Position numbers and translations under genes: made by a program. Below the pieces are notes generated by a model. The model was not told the DNA's origin and did not search any database. It saw only the letters and a program-made list of their open reading frames with translations. From NCBI RefSeq assembly GCF_024362385.1, contig NZ_CP101466.1, forward strand, positions 2,232,001-2,296,000: a stretch of DNA of 64,000 bases, in the 5' to 3' direction. Of this stretch, positions 33,672 to 41,934 are shown in pieces (within the stretch, counting starts at the first letter, position 1; each line of letters opens with the position of its first letter). The stretch comes from Arthrobacter sp. DNA4. Its GTDB lineage: Bacteria; Actinomycetota; Actinomycetes; Actinomycetales; Micrococcaceae.

Positions 33672-36512
33672 GTGAGTGAAACAACCAAACCGGCCCCTTT
33701 TCCGTCCCAGGCCATCGACGAGGGTGCTGCCGTGCAGCCTTCGTCCCCCGTCCGCAGGCCTGCTGCAAAGGCCGCTGCCCCCGCCGCCGGTGGGTCTGTT
33801 TCAGCTACCGAAGCTCCGGTCATTCCCATCACCGGCCAGCCCCGGCTGCTGGTCCTCGACGGCCACTCGATGGCATTCCGGGCCTTCTTCGCCCTGCCGG
33901 CGGACAAGTTCTCCACCTCGAACGGCCAGCACACCAACGCCATCCACGGCTTCACCTCCATGCTGATCAACCTCATCAAGGAGCAGCAGCCCACCCACAT
34001 CGCCGTGGCGTTCGACGTCTCCGATGAATCCACCCACCGCAAGACCGAGTACAGCGAGTACAAGGGCGGCCGGAACGAAACCCCGCGGGAGATGAGCGGC
34101 CAGATCGACCTCATCGGCCAGGTCATGGAGGCCTGGGGCATCAAGACCATCAAGATGCCCGGCTACGAGGCCGATGACATCCTTGCCACCCTCGCCGCGA
34201 TGGGTGAGAAGGCAGGCTTCGAGGTTTTGCTCGTCTCCGGCGACCGGGACGCCTTCCAGCTCATCACGGACAACGTGTTCGTGCTGTATCCGCGCAAGGG
34301 TGTCAGCGACATCCCGCGGATGGATGCCGCCGCCATCGAGGCAAAGTACTTCGTCAGCCCGTCCCGCTACTCCGATCTCGCCGCACTCGTGGGGGAGACG
34401 GCGGACAACCTTCCCGGCGTGCCCGGCGTCGGACCCAAGACGGCGGCCAAATGGATCAACCTCTACGGCGGCCTCGAAGGCGTCCTGGAGCACCTCGATT
34501 CCATCGGCGGCAAGGTGGGCGACGCCCTGCGGGAGAACGTTGACGCCGTCAAGCGCAACCGCCGGCTGAACCAGCTCCACACCGACCTCGCCCTCCCCGT
34601 CACCCTGGACGACCTCTACCAACCGCGCCCGGACCAGGCCGCCATCGAGGACCTCTTCGACCAGCTTGAGTTCAAGGCCATCCGGGGCCGGTTGTTTGCC
34701 CTGTACGGAGACGCCGACACCCCGGCCGCCGAACGGGAAAGCATCGAAACCCCGGACTACAGCACCCCCGCCAACGCCGCTGAGCTGGCCGCCTTCCTGG
34801 CTGCCGGCGCAGGGCAGCGGTCCGCCCTCGCCGTCGACCTCGTCCCCGGCCGGATCGGTGAGGACGCCGACGCATTGGCCATCGTCCGCGGCGACGCCGC
34901 CGTCTATGTGGAGCTCGCCGGCCAGGACGCGGAAACCGAGAACGTGCTGGCCGCGTGGCTGCGCGATCCTGAAGCACCCAAGGTGATGCACGGCTTCAAG
35001 GCCGCGCTCAAGGCGCTCACGGCCCGCGGCCTGGAACTGGAGGGCGTGGTGGATGACACTTCCATCTCCGGCTACCTCATCCAGCCGGACCGCCGCACCT
35101 ACGAACTCGCCGAACTCGCCCAGCACCACCTCAACGTGGGCATACCCGCCGCCACGGCCAAGGCGGGGCAGCTTGAGCTCTCCTTCGACGGCGATGACAC
35201 CGCCGCCGCCGACGCCCTGGTCCAGGCCGGCGCCGTGGTGCTGGCCCTGAGCCGCTTCTTCGAGGACGAACTCAAGGACCGCCGGGCCGAGGAACTGCTG
35301 TCCACCCTTGAGCTGCCTGTCAGCCGCGTGCTGGCGGACATGGAACTCGCCGGCATTGCGATCGACATGGACAAGATGGACGACCAGCTTGCCGATCTTG
35401 CCCGGGTCATCGACCAGGCACAGGAACAGGCGTTCGCCGCGATCGGCCACGAGGTCAACCTGGGCTCGCCCAAGCAGCTGCAGACCGTCCTGTTCGACGA
35501 ACTGCAGCTCCCCAAGACCAAGAAGATCAAGTCCGGCTACACCACCGACGCCGCGTCCCTGAAGAACCTGCTGGAAAAGACCGGGCACGAGTTCCTGGTG
35601 CAGCTCATGGCGCACCGGGAGGCCGCCAAGCTGCGGCAGATGATCGAGTCGCTGAAGAAGTCCGTGGCGGAAGACGGCCGCATCCACACCACCTATGCCC
35701 AGAACGTCGCGGCCACCGGCCGGATCTCGTCCAACAACCCCAACCTGCAGAACATCCCCATCCGCAGCGAGGAGGGCCGGCGCGTGCGCGGCATCTTCGT
35801 GGTCAGCGACGGGTACGAGTGCCTGCTCTCCGCGGACTACTCGCAGATCGAGATGCGCATCATGGCACACCTCTCCGGCGACGAAGGCCTGATCCAGGCG
35901 TACAGGGACGGCGAGGACCTGCACCGGTTCGTCGGCTCCAACATCTTCCACGTCCCCACCGACCAAGTCACCAGCGCCATGCGATCCAAGGTCAAGGCCA
36001 TGTCCTACGGCCTTGCCTACGGCCTGACGTCCTTCGGCCTGTCCAAGCAGCTCGAGATTTCCGTCGATGAAGCCCGCACCCTCATGAAGGACTACTTCGA
36101 CCGCTTCGGCGCCGTCCGCGACTACCTCCGGGGAGTGGTGGACCAGGCCCGGGTGGATGGCTACACGGCCACCATCGAGGGCCGCCGCCGCTACCTGCCG
36201 GACCTCACCAGCACGGACCGCCAGCTGCGCGAGAATGCCGAGCGCATCGCACTCAACAGCCCCATCCAGGGCTCCGCAGCGGACATCATCAAGCGCGCCA
36301 TGCTGGGTGTCCACGCCGAACTGCAGGCCCAGGGCCTGAAATCCCGGATGCTGCTCCAGGTCCACGACGAACTGGTCCTCGAGGTCGCCGCGGGCGAACG
36401 CGCCGCCGTTGAGAAGCTGGTCACCGAGCAGATGGGTGCCGCCGCCGACCTCAGCGTGCCGCTGGAAGTCCAGATCGGCGTCGGGCCCAGCTGGTACGAC
36501 GCCGGACACTAG
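33672..36512 (+). CDS. polA: DNA polymerase I
   Basis: About 946 residues. The N-terminal 5'-3' exonuclease (LLVLDGHSMAFRAFF, GYEADDILATLA, VSGDRDAFQL, GVPGVGPKTAAKW) is followed by a 3'-5' exonuclease-like region and the family A polymerase domain with motif A DYSQIEMRIMAHLSGD, motif B (KAMSYGLAYGLTSFGLS) and motif C QVHDELVLEV. In the middle domain the acidic residues of proofreading sites are not evident: the strand reads SALAVDLVPGRI. As in other actinobacterial PolA proteins, proofreading is probably absent. It fills gaps in excision repair and removes primers. The GTG start at 33672 is chosen from the -10 spacing. ATG 33651 would add seven residues. Confidence 0.93.
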   Translation: MSETTKPAPFPSQAIDEGAAVQPSSPVRRPAAKAAAPAAGGSVSATEAPVIPITGQPRLLVLDGHSMAFRAFFALPADKFSTSNGQHTNAIHGFTSMLINLIKEQQPTHIAVAFDVSDESTHRKTEYSEYKGGRNETPREMSGQIDLIGQVMEAWGIKTIKMPGYEADDILATLAAMGEKAGFEVLLVSGDRDAFQLITDNVFVLYPRKGVSDIPRMDAAAIEAKYFVSPSRYSDLAALVGETADNLPGVPGVGPKTAAKWINLYGGLEGVLEHLDSIGGKVGDALRENVDAVKRNRRLNQLHTDLALPVTLDDLYQPRPDQAAIEDLFDQLEFKAIRGRLFALYGDADTPAAERESIETPDYSTPANAAELAAFLAAGAGQRSALAVDLVPGRIGEDADALAIVRGDAAVYVELAGQDAETENVLAAWLRDPEAPKVMHGFKAALKALTARGLELEGVVDDTSISGYLIQPDRRTYELAELAQHHLNVGIPAATAKAGQLELSFDGDDTAAADALVQAGAVVLALSRFFEDELKDRRAEELLSTLELPVSRVLADMELAGIAIDMDKMDDQLADLARVIDQAQEQAFAAIGHEVNLGSPKQLQTVLFDELQLPKTKKIKSGYTTDAASLKNLLEKTGHEFLVQLMAHREAAKLRQMIESLKKSVAEDGRIHTTYAQNVAATGRISSNNPNLQNIPIRSEEGRRVRGIFVVSDGYECLLSADYSQIEMRIMAHLSGDEGLIQAYRDGEDLHRFVGSNIFHVPTDQVTSAMRSKVKAMSYGLAYGLTSFGLSKQLEISVDEARTLMKDYFDRFGAVRDYLRGVVDQARVDGYTATIEGRRRYLPDLTSTDRQLRENAERIALNSPIQGSAADIIKRAMLGVHAELQAQGLKSRMLLQVHDELVLEVAAGERAAVEKLVTEQMGAAADLSVPLEVQIGVGPSWYDAGH

Positions 36513-36582
36513 GGCCCGGCCCGTTAACCAGCAGGAATGTTTGTGCTGGTCAGGTGCCGGATTCATAACTAGGCTCGGGTAA

Positions 36583-37881
36583 ATGGGTGATCTGAGCGGA
36601 AACTATGAAATCCGGCGCTTCGAGCCGGCTGCCAAAGAGGATCCTGCCTACCCGCAGACCGTCGACTGGATGCGGGCCGTTGCCTTCGGGTTCCATGATG
36701 CGCGCCGCAGCGACGAACGGGTGGACCGGGGCATCGGGATGCAGCGCGCCGACGGGCGGGTGATGACCGGCGCCTACCAGGCAGGGCCAGTGGCCGACCA
36801 CGCCCTGGGAGCCCACGTCCCGGTGGCAACCTTCGGTACCTTCAATAAGACAATGAACATCGGCTTCGGCCGGATGCTCGACACCCGGCTGGTCACGGCC
36901 GTGACGGTCCGGACGTCACACCGGCGTAGGGGACTGCTGCGCCGGATGATGGCAGAGGAGCTGAGCCTGGCCCGCCGGGAGGGGCTGGCGATGGCGGCAT
37001 TGACCGCGTCGGAGGCCTCGATTTACAGCAGGTTCGGTTTCGGGGTGGCCACCCGGGAGCAGTCAATCAAGGTCGACACCAGCCGCCGCTTCGTCCTCAA
37101 CCACCACGCCACGGGCCGGGTGGAGGTGGCCGATCCCAAGGTCCTCCTCGACCTGGCGCCGAAGGTCTTTGAGCAGCTGCACCGCCTCACGCCCGGTTCG
37201 ATCGGGCGCCACGAGTTCTACCGCCAGCTCGCGTCCGGATCCATCAGCCGGGCCGAGGACGAGGACCCCAAGGTCAAAGTTGCGCTGCACTATGGACCAG
37301 ACGGCGCGGTCGATGGCTACGTCTCCTACAAGTTCGCAGGCTGGGACGCCCGGCCGTACACCATGGAAGTGGTGGACCTGGTGGCAGCCACCGACCACGC
37401 CTACCTGGAGCTCTGGCAGTACCTTGGCGCCATCGACCTGGTCGAGAGCGTCACGTGGGAAGAAGCAATGGTCGATGATCCGCTGCCATGGGCGCTCGAG
37501 GACTCCCGCTGCGTTGAAGCCTCCGAGCCCCGGGACATGCTCTGGCTCCGGATCCTGGACGTCCCTGAGGCCCTGGCGGCCCGGCACTACCCCTCGGACG
37601 GAAGGCTCGTCCTGGAGGTGGGGGACCCGTTGGGCTTCACGGCAGGAACGTTCGTGCTGGAGGTCGACGGCGGCCAGGCCGCCGTCGAACGTGCCGGCGC
37701 GGGGGAGCGGCCCGACCTGGCCATGGATGTCTCCGCGCTGTCCTCGATCTACCTCGGCGGCGTCTGCCCGGTGACACTGGCGGCAGCGGGGAAGATTTCC
37801 GAACACGCAAAAGGTGCCGCATTCAGGGCGCGGCAGATGTTCGCTGTGGAACGGGCCACGCACTGCATGACCCACTTCTGA
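36583..37881 (+). CDS. Eis-like GNAT N-acetyltransferase
   Basis: A 432-residue three-domain acetyltransferase of the Eis type (enhanced intracellular survival family). The GNAT core is near residues 20-150, with VTAVTVRTSHRRRGLLRRMMAEEL as the acetyl-CoA-binding V/RxxGxG-like region, followed by YSRFGFGVAT. A second GNAT-like lobe and a sterol-carrier-type C-terminal domain follow. The protein ends in Phe, whose carboxylate acts in catalysis in known Eis enzymes. Known members acetylate aminoglycosides or peptides. The substrate here is unknown. TAGGCT lies seven bases before the ATG, again a possible leaderless arrangement. Confidence 0.86.
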   Translation: MGDLSGNYEIRRFEPAAKEDPAYPQTVDWMRAVAFGFHDARRSDERVDRGIGMQRADGRVMTGAYQAGPVADHALGAHVPVATFGTFNKTMNIGFGRMLDTRLVTAVTVRTSHRRRGLLRRMMAEELSLARREGLAMAALTASEASIYSRFGFGVATREQSIKVDTSRRFVLNHHATGRVEVADPKVLLDLAPKVFEQLHRLTPGSIGRHEFYRQLASGSISRAEDEDPKVKVALHYGPDGAVDGYVSYKFAGWDARPYTMEVVDLVAATDHAYLELWQYLGAIDLVESVTWEEAMVDDPLPWALEDSRCVEASEPRDMLWLRILDVPEALAARHYPSDGRLVLEVGDPLGFTAGTFVLEVDGGQAAVERAGAGERPDLAMDVSALSSIYLGGVCPVTLAAAGKISEHAKGAAFRARQMFAVERATHCMTHF

Positions 37882-37920
37882 TACCGCGCGCCAGCTGCAC
37901 GTTCCCCCTCCGCCGCCGCT

Positions 37921-37950
37921 TTGACCCCGATTGCCGGCAGCGACTAGAAT
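37921..37950 (+). promoter_or_regulatory. rpsA promoter (TTGACC-N18-TAGAAT)
   Basis: TTGACC at 37921-37926 and TAGAAT at 37945-37950 are separated by 18 bases, the best housekeeping promoter match in this window. Transcription would start near 37957, giving a leader of about 175 bases before rpsA. Confidence 0.75.
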
Positions 37951-38057
37951 AAACGGGCGTGTACCACGTGCACGCGCTTGCGGTCCTCTGCGGACTGCAT
38001 TGAAAAGCAATCCACAAATCAGGATGACCCGGGGAATCCATCGGATTCACCGAGAAT

Positions 38058-38085
38058 CGCGCCTGCGTTCCATAACGCGGGCGCG
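38058..38085 (+). promoter_or_regulatory. Hairpin in the rpsA leader
   Basis: A 12-pair stem (38058-38069 with 38074-38085, one G-U pair) closes a CCAT loop about 46 bases before the start codon. No U-run follows, so it is not a simple terminator. It could be a structure for S1 autoregulation, but this is inference. Confidence 0.45.
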
Positions 38086-38131
38086 CCGGTTTGCCTGACC
38101 GACTAACTATCCACAACGGAGCCCCTACTAC

Positions 38132-39607
38132 ATGACCATCACCTCCACCGAGAAGCCCGGTACCCCCGTCGTCGCGATTAACGACATCGGTACCGCTGAG
38201 GACTTCCTCGCAGCTGTCGACGCCACCATCAAGTACTTCAACGACGGAGATCTCGTCGAGGGTACCGTCGTCAAGGTCGACCGCGATGAAGTCCTGCTCG
38301 ACATCGGTTACAAGACCGAAGGTGTCATCCCCTCCCGCGAGCTGTCCATCAAGCACGACGTTGATCCCGGGGACGTCGTCTCCGTTGGCGATCAGGTCGA
38401 AGCCCTGGTGCTCACCAAGGAAGACAAAGAAGGCCGTCTGATCCTCTCCAAGAAGCGTGCTCAGTACGAGCGCGCCTGGGGCGACATCGAGAAGGTCAAG
38501 GAAGAAGACGGTGTCGTCACCGGTACCGTCATCGAGGTTGTCAAGGGTGGTCTTATCCTCGACATCGGCCTGCGCGGCTTCCTGCCCGCATCCCTCGTCG
38601 AGATGCGCCGTGTGCGCGACCTTGCTCCGTACATCGGTCAGCAGATCGAAGCCAAGATCATCGAGCTGGACAAGAACCGCAACAACGTTGTGCTGTCCCG
38701 CCGTGCATGGCTCGAGCAGACCCAGTCCGAGGTCCGCTCCACGTTCCTCAACAAGCTGGAAAAGGGCCAGGTCCGTCCCGGCGTCGTTTCCTCCATCGTC
38801 AACTTTGGTGCCTTCGTGGACCTGGGCGGCGTAGACGGCCTCGTCCACGTTTCCGAGCTCTCCTGGAAGCACATCGACCACCCGTCCGAGGTTGTCGAAG
38901 TTGGCCAGGAAGTCACCGTCGAGGTTCTCGAGGTCGACCTGGACCGCGAGCGCGTCTCCCTGTCGCTCAAGGCTACGCAGGAAGATCCGTGGCAGACCTT
39001 CGCCCGCACCCACGCCCTCGGCCAGGTTGTTCCGGGTAAGGTCACCAAGCTGGTTCCGTTCGGTGCGTTCGTCCGCGTCGAAGACGGCATCGAAGGCCTG
39101 GTCCACATCTCCGAGCTCGCCGTGCGCCACGTTGAGCTGGCCGAGCAGGTTGTCTCCGTTGGTGACGAACTGTTCGTCAAGGTCATCGACATCGACCTCG
39201 AGCGCCGCCGCATCTCGCTGTCCCTCAAGCAGGCCAACGAGGGCGTCGACGCCGACAGCACCGAATTCGATCCCGCTCTGTACGGCATGGCCGCAGAGTA
39301 CGACGAAGAGGGCAACTACAAGTACCCCGAGGGCTTCGACCCCGAGTCCAACGAATGGCTCGAGGGCTACGAGAACCAGCGCGCAGCCTGGGAGCAGCAG
39401 TACGCTGACGCCCAGACCCGTTGGGAAGCCCACAAGAAGCAGGTTGCCCAGCACGCTGCCGACGACGCTGCAGCTGCAACGTCCGGCGACAGCGACTCGG
39501 GCGCAACCAGCTACTCCTCCGAGCCTGCTGCCACCGATTCCGGTGCCGGCACCCTGGCTTCGGACGAGGCACTTGCTGCCCTGCGTGAGAAGCTGACCGG
39601 CAACTAA
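38132..39607 (+). CDS. rpsA: 30S ribosomal protein S1
   Basis: A 491-residue S1 protein with four OB-fold S1 domains (roughly 34-105, 121-186, 207-276, 293-362). Examples are the second-domain strand VVKGGLILDIGLRGFLPASL, the third-domain SSIVNFGAFVDLGGVDGLVH and the fourth-domain LVPFGAFVRVEDGIEGLVHI. Actinobacterial S1 has four rather than six domains, and the acidic, Tyr- and Ser-rich C-tail is also usual. It helps mRNA bind the ribosome. Codon usage is visibly more biased than in neighbours, as expected for a highly expressed gene. GGAG lies ten bases before the ATG. It is flanked by its own promoter and terminator. Confidence 0.97.
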   Translation: MTITSTEKPGTPVVAINDIGTAEDFLAAVDATIKYFNDGDLVEGTVVKVDRDEVLLDIGYKTEGVIPSRELSIKHDVDPGDVVSVGDQVEALVLTKEDKEGRLILSKKRAQYERAWGDIEKVKEEDGVVTGTVIEVVKGGLILDIGLRGFLPASLVEMRRVRDLAPYIGQQIEAKIIELDKNRNNVVLSRRAWLEQTQSEVRSTFLNKLEKGQVRPGVVSSIVNFGAFVDLGGVDGLVHVSELSWKHIDHPSEVVEVGQEVTVEVLEVDLDRERVSLSLKATQEDPWQTFARTHALGQVVPGKVTKLVPFGAFVRVEDGIEGLVHISELAVRHVELAEQVVSVGDELFVKVIDIDLERRRISLSLKQANEGVDADSTEFDPALYGMAAEYDEEGNYKYPEGFDPESNEWLEGYENQRAAWEQQYADAQTRWEAHKKQVAQHAADDAAAATSGDSDSGATSYSSEPAATDSGAGTLASDEALAALREKLTGN

Positions 39608-39636
39608 TTGCCGCCGGCCCGGACTTCCCGGGCTGA

Positions 39637-39672
39637 CACAGTGGGCCCCCGCGAAAGCGGGGGCCCACTGTG
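39637..39672 (+). terminator. rpsA transcription terminator
   Basis: A perfect 16-pair stem (39637-39652 with 39657-39672) closes a GAAA tetraloop and is followed by CTTTAA. It begins about 30 bases after the rpsA stop. The strength of the stem and the stable loop make a terminator likely, although the U-run is short, as is common in actinobacteria. Confidence 0.85.
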
Positions 39673-39752
39673 CTTTAACGCGCCTGCTGTGCTTTAGGAG
39701 CAATAGGGGCCTTACGCCCTGACCGCCGTCTGGACGGGTCCCCGCCTCCGCG

Positions 39753-40253
39753 CTAAAGGTCGACGACGGCGAGGACCGTCCCGTCGTCGTCGTGCGTCAG
39801 TGCCGCGCCTGCTGCCGTGAGCAGCCGCTGGGCGCCCAAGTTCCCGGACAGGGTACGCGCGGTGACGCGTTTCAGGCCCGCCCGGCGGGCCTCCGCCAGG
39901 ACGAGGTCCAGGGCGGCACCGCCGATCCCCCGGGAACGGAAGCTCCGGCCAAGCCAGATGCCGGTTTCCGCAGAGGGGATTTCAGCCGCGGGGTCGCGCT
40001 TGAGCCTGATAGAGCCGGCGATGTGGGGACCCTTGAAGACAGCCCAGGACTTTTCCGCCGCAGGTCCGTCCAGTCCTGCGGCTGCAGCGCGGTGATAACC
40101 GTAGAACCAGGCCGTGCGCTCCAGGTTCCAGCCGGGGCCTCCCAGCGGGGGTGCCACTTCATCGGGGGAGGCGTCGCGCTTGGCCAATTGGAGCAGCCGG
40201 TCCGCCACGGCCTCGTCGACGTCCGCCAGGGTCACATCAGTCGAGGGGCTCAT
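39753..40253 (-). CDS. GNAT-family N-acetyltransferase (RimJ/RimL-like)
   Basis: A 166-residue GNAT protein. The acetyl-CoA pyrophosphate loop is WLGRSFRSRGIGGAALDLVLAEA, and VTARTLSGNLGAQRLLTAAGA is the conserved last strand/helix of the RimJ/RimL group. Substrates could be ribosomal or other N-termini or small amines. The gene start (ATG 40253) lies inside the end of the YigZ gene, a 17-base overlap, so the two are probably translated together. It converges on the rpsA terminator. Confidence 0.84.
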   Translation of the reverse strand: MSPSTDVTLADVDEAVADRLLQLAKRDASPDEVAPPLGGPGWNLERTAWFYGYHRAAAAGLDGPAAEKSWAVFKGPHIAGSIRLKRDPAAEIPSAETGIWLGRSFRSRGIGGAALDLVLAEARRAGLKRVTARTLSGNLGAQRLLTAAGAALTHDDDGTVLAVVDL

Positions 40254-40947
40254 CAATCCATTCCGTTCCGCCGGGAGTGAGCCCGGCGGACCCTGCCGTC
40301 AGCTGCAGCAGGCGGTCGGACGCGGCGGCGATGGCGTCAGCATTGTCAGCCACCGCAATCCGCAGCACCGTGTGCCGGTCCTGGTAGCTGGTGTCCGCCA
40401 TGACCATGCCTGCGGCGCGCAGATCGTTCTCAAGCCGCCCCGCTGCCGCGTGCGGCACCGCCGTGGAACAGATCCGCCGCCTGCTGCGCCGGACAAGGGG
40501 TGCCAGGTCAAGGGCTGCGGAGACTGATTCGGAATACGCGCGGACCAGGCCACCCGCGCCGAGCAGGACGCCGCCGAAATAGCGGACGACGACGGCACTG
40601 ATGTCGCTGAGGTCAGTCACCCCGGGGGCCGTTTCCCTTTTCAGCAGGGCTTCGAGCATGGGGATGCCGGCAGTCCCGGCGGGTTCGCCGTCGTCGCTGG
40701 AACGCTGGACGGTCCGGTCCGGCCCGATGACGAACGCCGAGCAGTGGTGGCGGGCATCGTGGAATTCGCGGCGAAGGCCGGTCACGAGATCGCGGGCCGC
40801 GTCTTCCGTGCCCGCCCTCCGGAGAACCGTGATGAACCTGGAGCGCTTGATCTCAAGTTCATGCCGGAAGTCCCCGCCCGCTGCCAGCGTGCTGTAGGAG
40901 GTGGCCCGGCTCTGCGCCTCTGCTGCTGGTTCTGCCGGTTTCCGCAC
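40237..40947 (-). CDS. YigZ/IMPACT family protein
   Basis: A 236-residue UPF0029/YigZ protein. The N-terminal half contains EIKRSRFITVLRRAGTEDAAR, HHCSAFVIG, SSDDGEPAGTAGIPMLEAL and VVVRYFGGVLLGAGGLVRAY, all hallmark IMPACT motifs. The remainder is the DUF1949 RNA-binding-like domain. The biochemical role is not established, though eukaryotic IMPACT acts on GCN2. The start is GTG, with TAGACT six bases upstream. The stop lies inside the following GNAT gene. Confidence 0.9.
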   Translation of the reverse strand: MRKPAEPAAEAQSRATSYSTLAAGGDFRHELEIKRSRFITVLRRAGTEDAARDLVTGLRREFHDARHHCSAFVIGPDRTVQRSSDDGEPAGTAGIPMLEALLKRETAPGVTDLSDISAVVVRYFGGVLLGAGGLVRAYSESVSAALDLAPLVRRSRRRICSTAVPHAAAGRLENDLRAAGMVMADTSYQDRHTVLRIAVADNADAIAAASDRLLQLTAGSAGLTPGGTEWIDEPLD

Positions 40948-40953
40948 CGGTTC

Positions 40954-40959
40954 AGTCTA
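40954..40959 (-). promoter_or_regulatory. Predicted -10 box (TAGACT) for the YigZ gene
   Basis: On the minus strand TAGACT ends six bases before the GTG at 40947. The same hexamer, with the same spacing to a GTG, is found before uvrC. Confidence 0.48.
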
Positions 40960-41023
40960 AAGGACCCGGGTATGGGGGCTTAGGACTCATGACAGTGGAG
41001 GGTGTGGCCCCGAGAATTGAGCC

Positions 41024-41680
41024 ATGTCCATACCTGTAACCATGTCCAGGCGAGGGAAACCGCGGCGGCTTGCCCTGCCAGCGGTGGTGCTTGCGGGGGT
41101 GGTGGCCCCGGCTGTGTGGTTCCCGAGGTACTACCTGCGCTGGGGCGCGACGGATGCGGAGGCAAACGGTGGCCTGCCAGGCGACGATTTCCTCCCGGTT
41201 GCTGACCTGCAGTCAACGCGGGCGGTCACCATCAAAGCCCCGGCGCATCGGGTCTGGCCCTGGTTGGCGCAGATGGGCCAGGGCCGGGGCGGACTTTACA
41301 GTTACGACGTCCTGGACAACCTCGCCGGCCTCGATATACACAGCGCGGACCGGATTCATCCCGAGTGGCAGGACATCAAAGCCGGCGACCGGTTTCACCT
41401 GGCACCGGATCCGTCCGCCGACCTGGAGGTGGGCGCCGTAGACCTTGGAAGCTCATTCGTCCTTCGAGTCCCGCCGGGCTCACCCGGCCCCTTCGACTTC
41501 TCCTGGGCGTTCGTCCTGCGGCCGCAGCCCGACGGCACCACCCGGTTGCTGGTCCGTGAGCGATATGCCTACCGCAGATGGTGGACGCTGCTCATGGTCG
41601 AGGCCGTGGAGATCGCGAGCTTCGTGATGTCCCGCCGAATGCTCCAGGGGATCAGGGACCGCGCCGAGAGCAGAGTCTAA
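41024..41680 (+). CDS. SRPBCC-fold protein with N-terminal membrane segment
   Basis: A 218-residue protein with a short hydrophobic helix (about residues 15-33, LALPAVVLAGVVAPAVWF) and a SRPBCC/START-like lipid-binding domain. Recognisable parts are TIKAPAHRVWPWLAQMGQGRGGLYSYD and SWAFVLRPQPDGTTRLLVRERY. It probably binds a hydrophobic ligand at the membrane. Its ligand is unknown. The ATG at 41024 lacks a strong Shine-Dalgarno sequence. The C-terminal helix (LMVEAVEIASFVMSRRMLQGI) is typical of this subfamily. Confidence 0.78.
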   Translation: MSIPVTMSRRGKPRRLALPAVVLAGVVAPAVWFPRYYLRWGATDAEANGGLPGDDFLPVADLQSTRAVTIKAPAHRVWPWLAQMGQGRGGLYSYDVLDNLAGLDIHSADRIHPEWQDIKAGDRFHLAPDPSADLEVGAVDLGSSFVLRVPPGSPGPFDFSWAFVLRPQPDGTTRLLVRERYAYRRWWTLLMVEAVEIASFVMSRRMLQGIRDRAESRV

Positions 41681-41754
41681 GCCCTTGCGGCGGTGTGTGG
41701 ATTCCGGCCCCCTGTGCCGTGCACCTCGGGAGGAATTCAGATGGTCGACCTGCC

Positions 41755-41934
41755 CCCACCCCGTTCGTGGCACGTGCCCGGCGGCTGATGCCGAAAGTGG
41801 ATGCTTTGACGATTCCCGGTGCCGAACACGATTTGCCTGTCTCGAAGCCGGAACCCGTGGATGAGCTCATCATGGAGTTCCTGGCTGATGGCCGGGACTG
41901 TCCGGCTTTTGGCCCTAATGTGGGGGTGTGCTGA
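41755..41934 (+). pseudogene. Remnant of an alpha/beta hydrolase C-terminus
   Basis: The frame ending at 41934 reads PTPFVARARRLMPKVDALTI, then PGAEHDLPVSKPEPVDELIM and EFLADG, like the last third of an alpha/beta hydrolase including the His loop (GAEHDLP). Before 41755 the same frame is only the shadow of the SRPBCC gene. No nucleophile elbow or earlier strands are present in any frame nearby, so this looks like the 3' stump of a deleted hydrolase gene. It ends inside the coaE start. Confidence 0.55.
41916..41921 (+). promoter_or_regulatory. Predicted -10 box (TAATGT) for coaE
   Basis: TAATGT ends six bases before GTG 41928. It lies within the hydrolase remnant. The gap is GGGGGT. Confidence 0.4.

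Noticed and set aside
33801..36566. Minus-strand open frame of 921 codons opposite polA
   Set aside because: Antisense shadow of a GC-rich gene with strong polymerase motifs. Residue bias (Val/Gly/His/Gln) is typical of such shadows.
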